Part shown: positions 63,476 through 64,000 of the stretch, piece by piece
Numbering within the stretch: position 1 is the first letter of the stretch
How the letters are laid out: each line of letters opens with the position of its first letter
Made by a program: the position numbers and the translations under genes
Notes under the pieces: generated by a model
Database searches by the model: none
The model's input: the letters and a program-made list of their open reading frames with translations, nothing else
What the model was told of the DNA's origin: nothing
Source of the DNA: Marivivens aquimaris
GTDB taxonomy: Bacteria; Pseudomonadota; Alphaproteobacteria; Rhodobacterales; Rhodobacteraceae
Length of the DNA stretch: 64,000 nt
Reading direction: 5' to 3'
Assembly (NCBI RefSeq): GCF_015220045.1
Contig: NZ_JADBGB010000001.1
Coordinates: 1,889,001-1,953,000, forward strand

Positions 63476-64000
63476 CAGAGCAGTTTGCCCGCGTCCACAG
63501 GCACCGCACGCACCGGCACGGCAGAGATCGGAGCGTCCGCACCGACGACCAGCAGCTCGGCGGCTTCGTAGTGTTCGGCGAACCACGATACCAGCTGGAG
63601 AGCGTCGCGCGGATCGGCGCTCGGGCTTTCTACCGCATCAAGGACGATCTTGGACGGCGCCCAAACGCAAATCTGGTTATGCTTCATCGCCCAATCGAGC
63701 TCGGTACGCGTGCCAACGACAACGCAGCGTTTATCGCGGCCAGCCAGAACCCAAGCGTTCTGTTCGATGGCCAACAGATCAATCCGGCGCTGCGCGAGAG
63801 CGGCCGAGGATTGCGGCGCAGGCACATCAGCCGCGCCCACGGCGATAATGAGCGGAGCCTCGTCAGCGGCGAGTTCATCGAGCCAGCTGCCAAGGCGGTC
63901 AGACATGATCGCGTCATTGGTCAGAAACAGGACGCGCGGATGGGGAACAGCAACGTGGTCCTGTCCCGAACGGGCAACCTCGCCTTTGCCGCGCACGATT
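63475..64000 (-). CDS. C-terminal part of a dihydroneopterin aldolase-like (FolB fusion) protein, partial
   Basis: The frame is open to the right edge, so the N-terminus is missing; about 175 residues are seen. VAVPHPRVLFLTNDAIMSD starts a domain with alternating strands and helices (LLAIEQNAWVLAGRDKRCVVVGTRTELDW and similar) that I recall as a C-terminal extension on Rhodobacteraceae dihydroneopterin aldolases; the residues before it (IVRGKGEVARSG) fit the end of a FolB domain. Its position just before folP supports this. The function of the extra domain is unknown. Confidence 0.6.
   Translation of the reverse strand, partial: IVRGKGEVARSGQDHVAVPHPRVLFLTNDAIMSDRLGSWLDELAADEAPLIIAVGAADVPAPQSSAALAQRRIDLLAIEQNAWVLAGRDKRCVVVGTRTELDWAMKHNQICVWAPSKIVLDAVESPSADPRDALQLVSWFAEHYEAAELLVVGADAPISAVPVRAVPVDAGKLL

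Overview
The window is ordinary chromosomal DNA of a GC-rich alphaproteobacterium, almost certainly a Rhodobacteraceae (roseobacter/rhodobacter group) member. This rests on the RpoHII-type sigma factor, the hisS-hisZ pair, a dimethylglycine-dehydrogenase-like FAD/GcvT protein, two BMP-type nucleoside ABC transporters, a serine-less rhomboid family, and a folate gene with a C-terminal extension, all of which I associate with this family. Coding density is very high. Many neighbours overlap by 1-4 nt (ATGA or TGATG), and several convergent pairs overlap at their 3' ends. I see no rRNA, tRNA, CRISPR, insertion sequence, prophage or obvious horizontally acquired island.

Layout. 1-6.0 kb: hisZ (cut by the left edge), hisS, slyX and dnaE. 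6.3-15.7 kb: a purine locus with xdhABC (xanthine dehydrogenase and its maturation factor) running directly into an ABC ATPase, two permeases and a BMP-family binding protein. 15.8-20.4 kb: a D-amino-acid-dehydrogenase-like flavoprotein, a convergent FAD/GcvT dehydrogenase and a periplasmic alpha-carbonic anhydrase. 20.6-30.8 kb: panC-panB, a lipoprotein, quinone reductase, a PNPOx-like protein, a 2-hydroxyacid dehydrogenase, an SH3 protein, a cation diffusion facilitator, a DUF900-type hydrolase, an M3 oligopeptidase and an unknown protein. 30.9-35.2 kb (minus strand): rpoHII - ChaN-like - coaBC - dut - membrane-anchored moeB/thiF. 35.3-38.0 kb: cobU, a phosphoglycerate-mutase-like phosphatase and comM. 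38.0-41.1 kb (minus): rsmI - yraN - gshB - alpha/beta hydrolase, divergent from an LpoA-like lipoprotein, glnD, an unknown membrane-anchored protein and murJ (41.2-47.3 kb). 47.3-52.1 kb: a rhomboid-like protein without catalytic residues, trpS, a universal stress protein, a small secreted protein, a NifU-domain protein, tsaB and rimI. 52.3-57.8 kb: a second BMP nucleoside ABC transporter ending in purine nucleoside phosphorylase. 57.8-60.1 kb: two overlapping Lrp/AsnC regulators, divergent from ilvC, then a 34-residue small protein. 60.2-64 kb: an EamA exporter, glmM, folP and the 3' part of a folB-like gene.

How it works together. The two BMP transporters plus xdhABC and purine nucleoside phosphorylase make a coherent purine salvage/catabolism theme split over two sites about 38 kb apart: nucleosides or bases are imported, cleaved by the phosphorylase, and the bases are oxidised by xanthine dehydrogenase. 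No dedicated regulator sits beside either operon, but each has a conspicuous palindrome upstream (6106-6126 and 52152-52169). The Lrp pair and ilvC share an intergenic region with repeated TATTCG hexamers.

The least described items are: the 34-aa ORF with a strong Shine-Dalgarno sequence and its own terminator (59978-60082), the rhomboid homologue that has lost Ser, His and Asn, the secreted 115-aa protein bracketed by terminators, the membrane-tethered MoeB/ThiF, and the palindromic operators. I did not find a clearly novel multi-gene system such as a defence, toxin or secretion island. All assignments come from reading the sequence and recalling family motifs; no database search was run.
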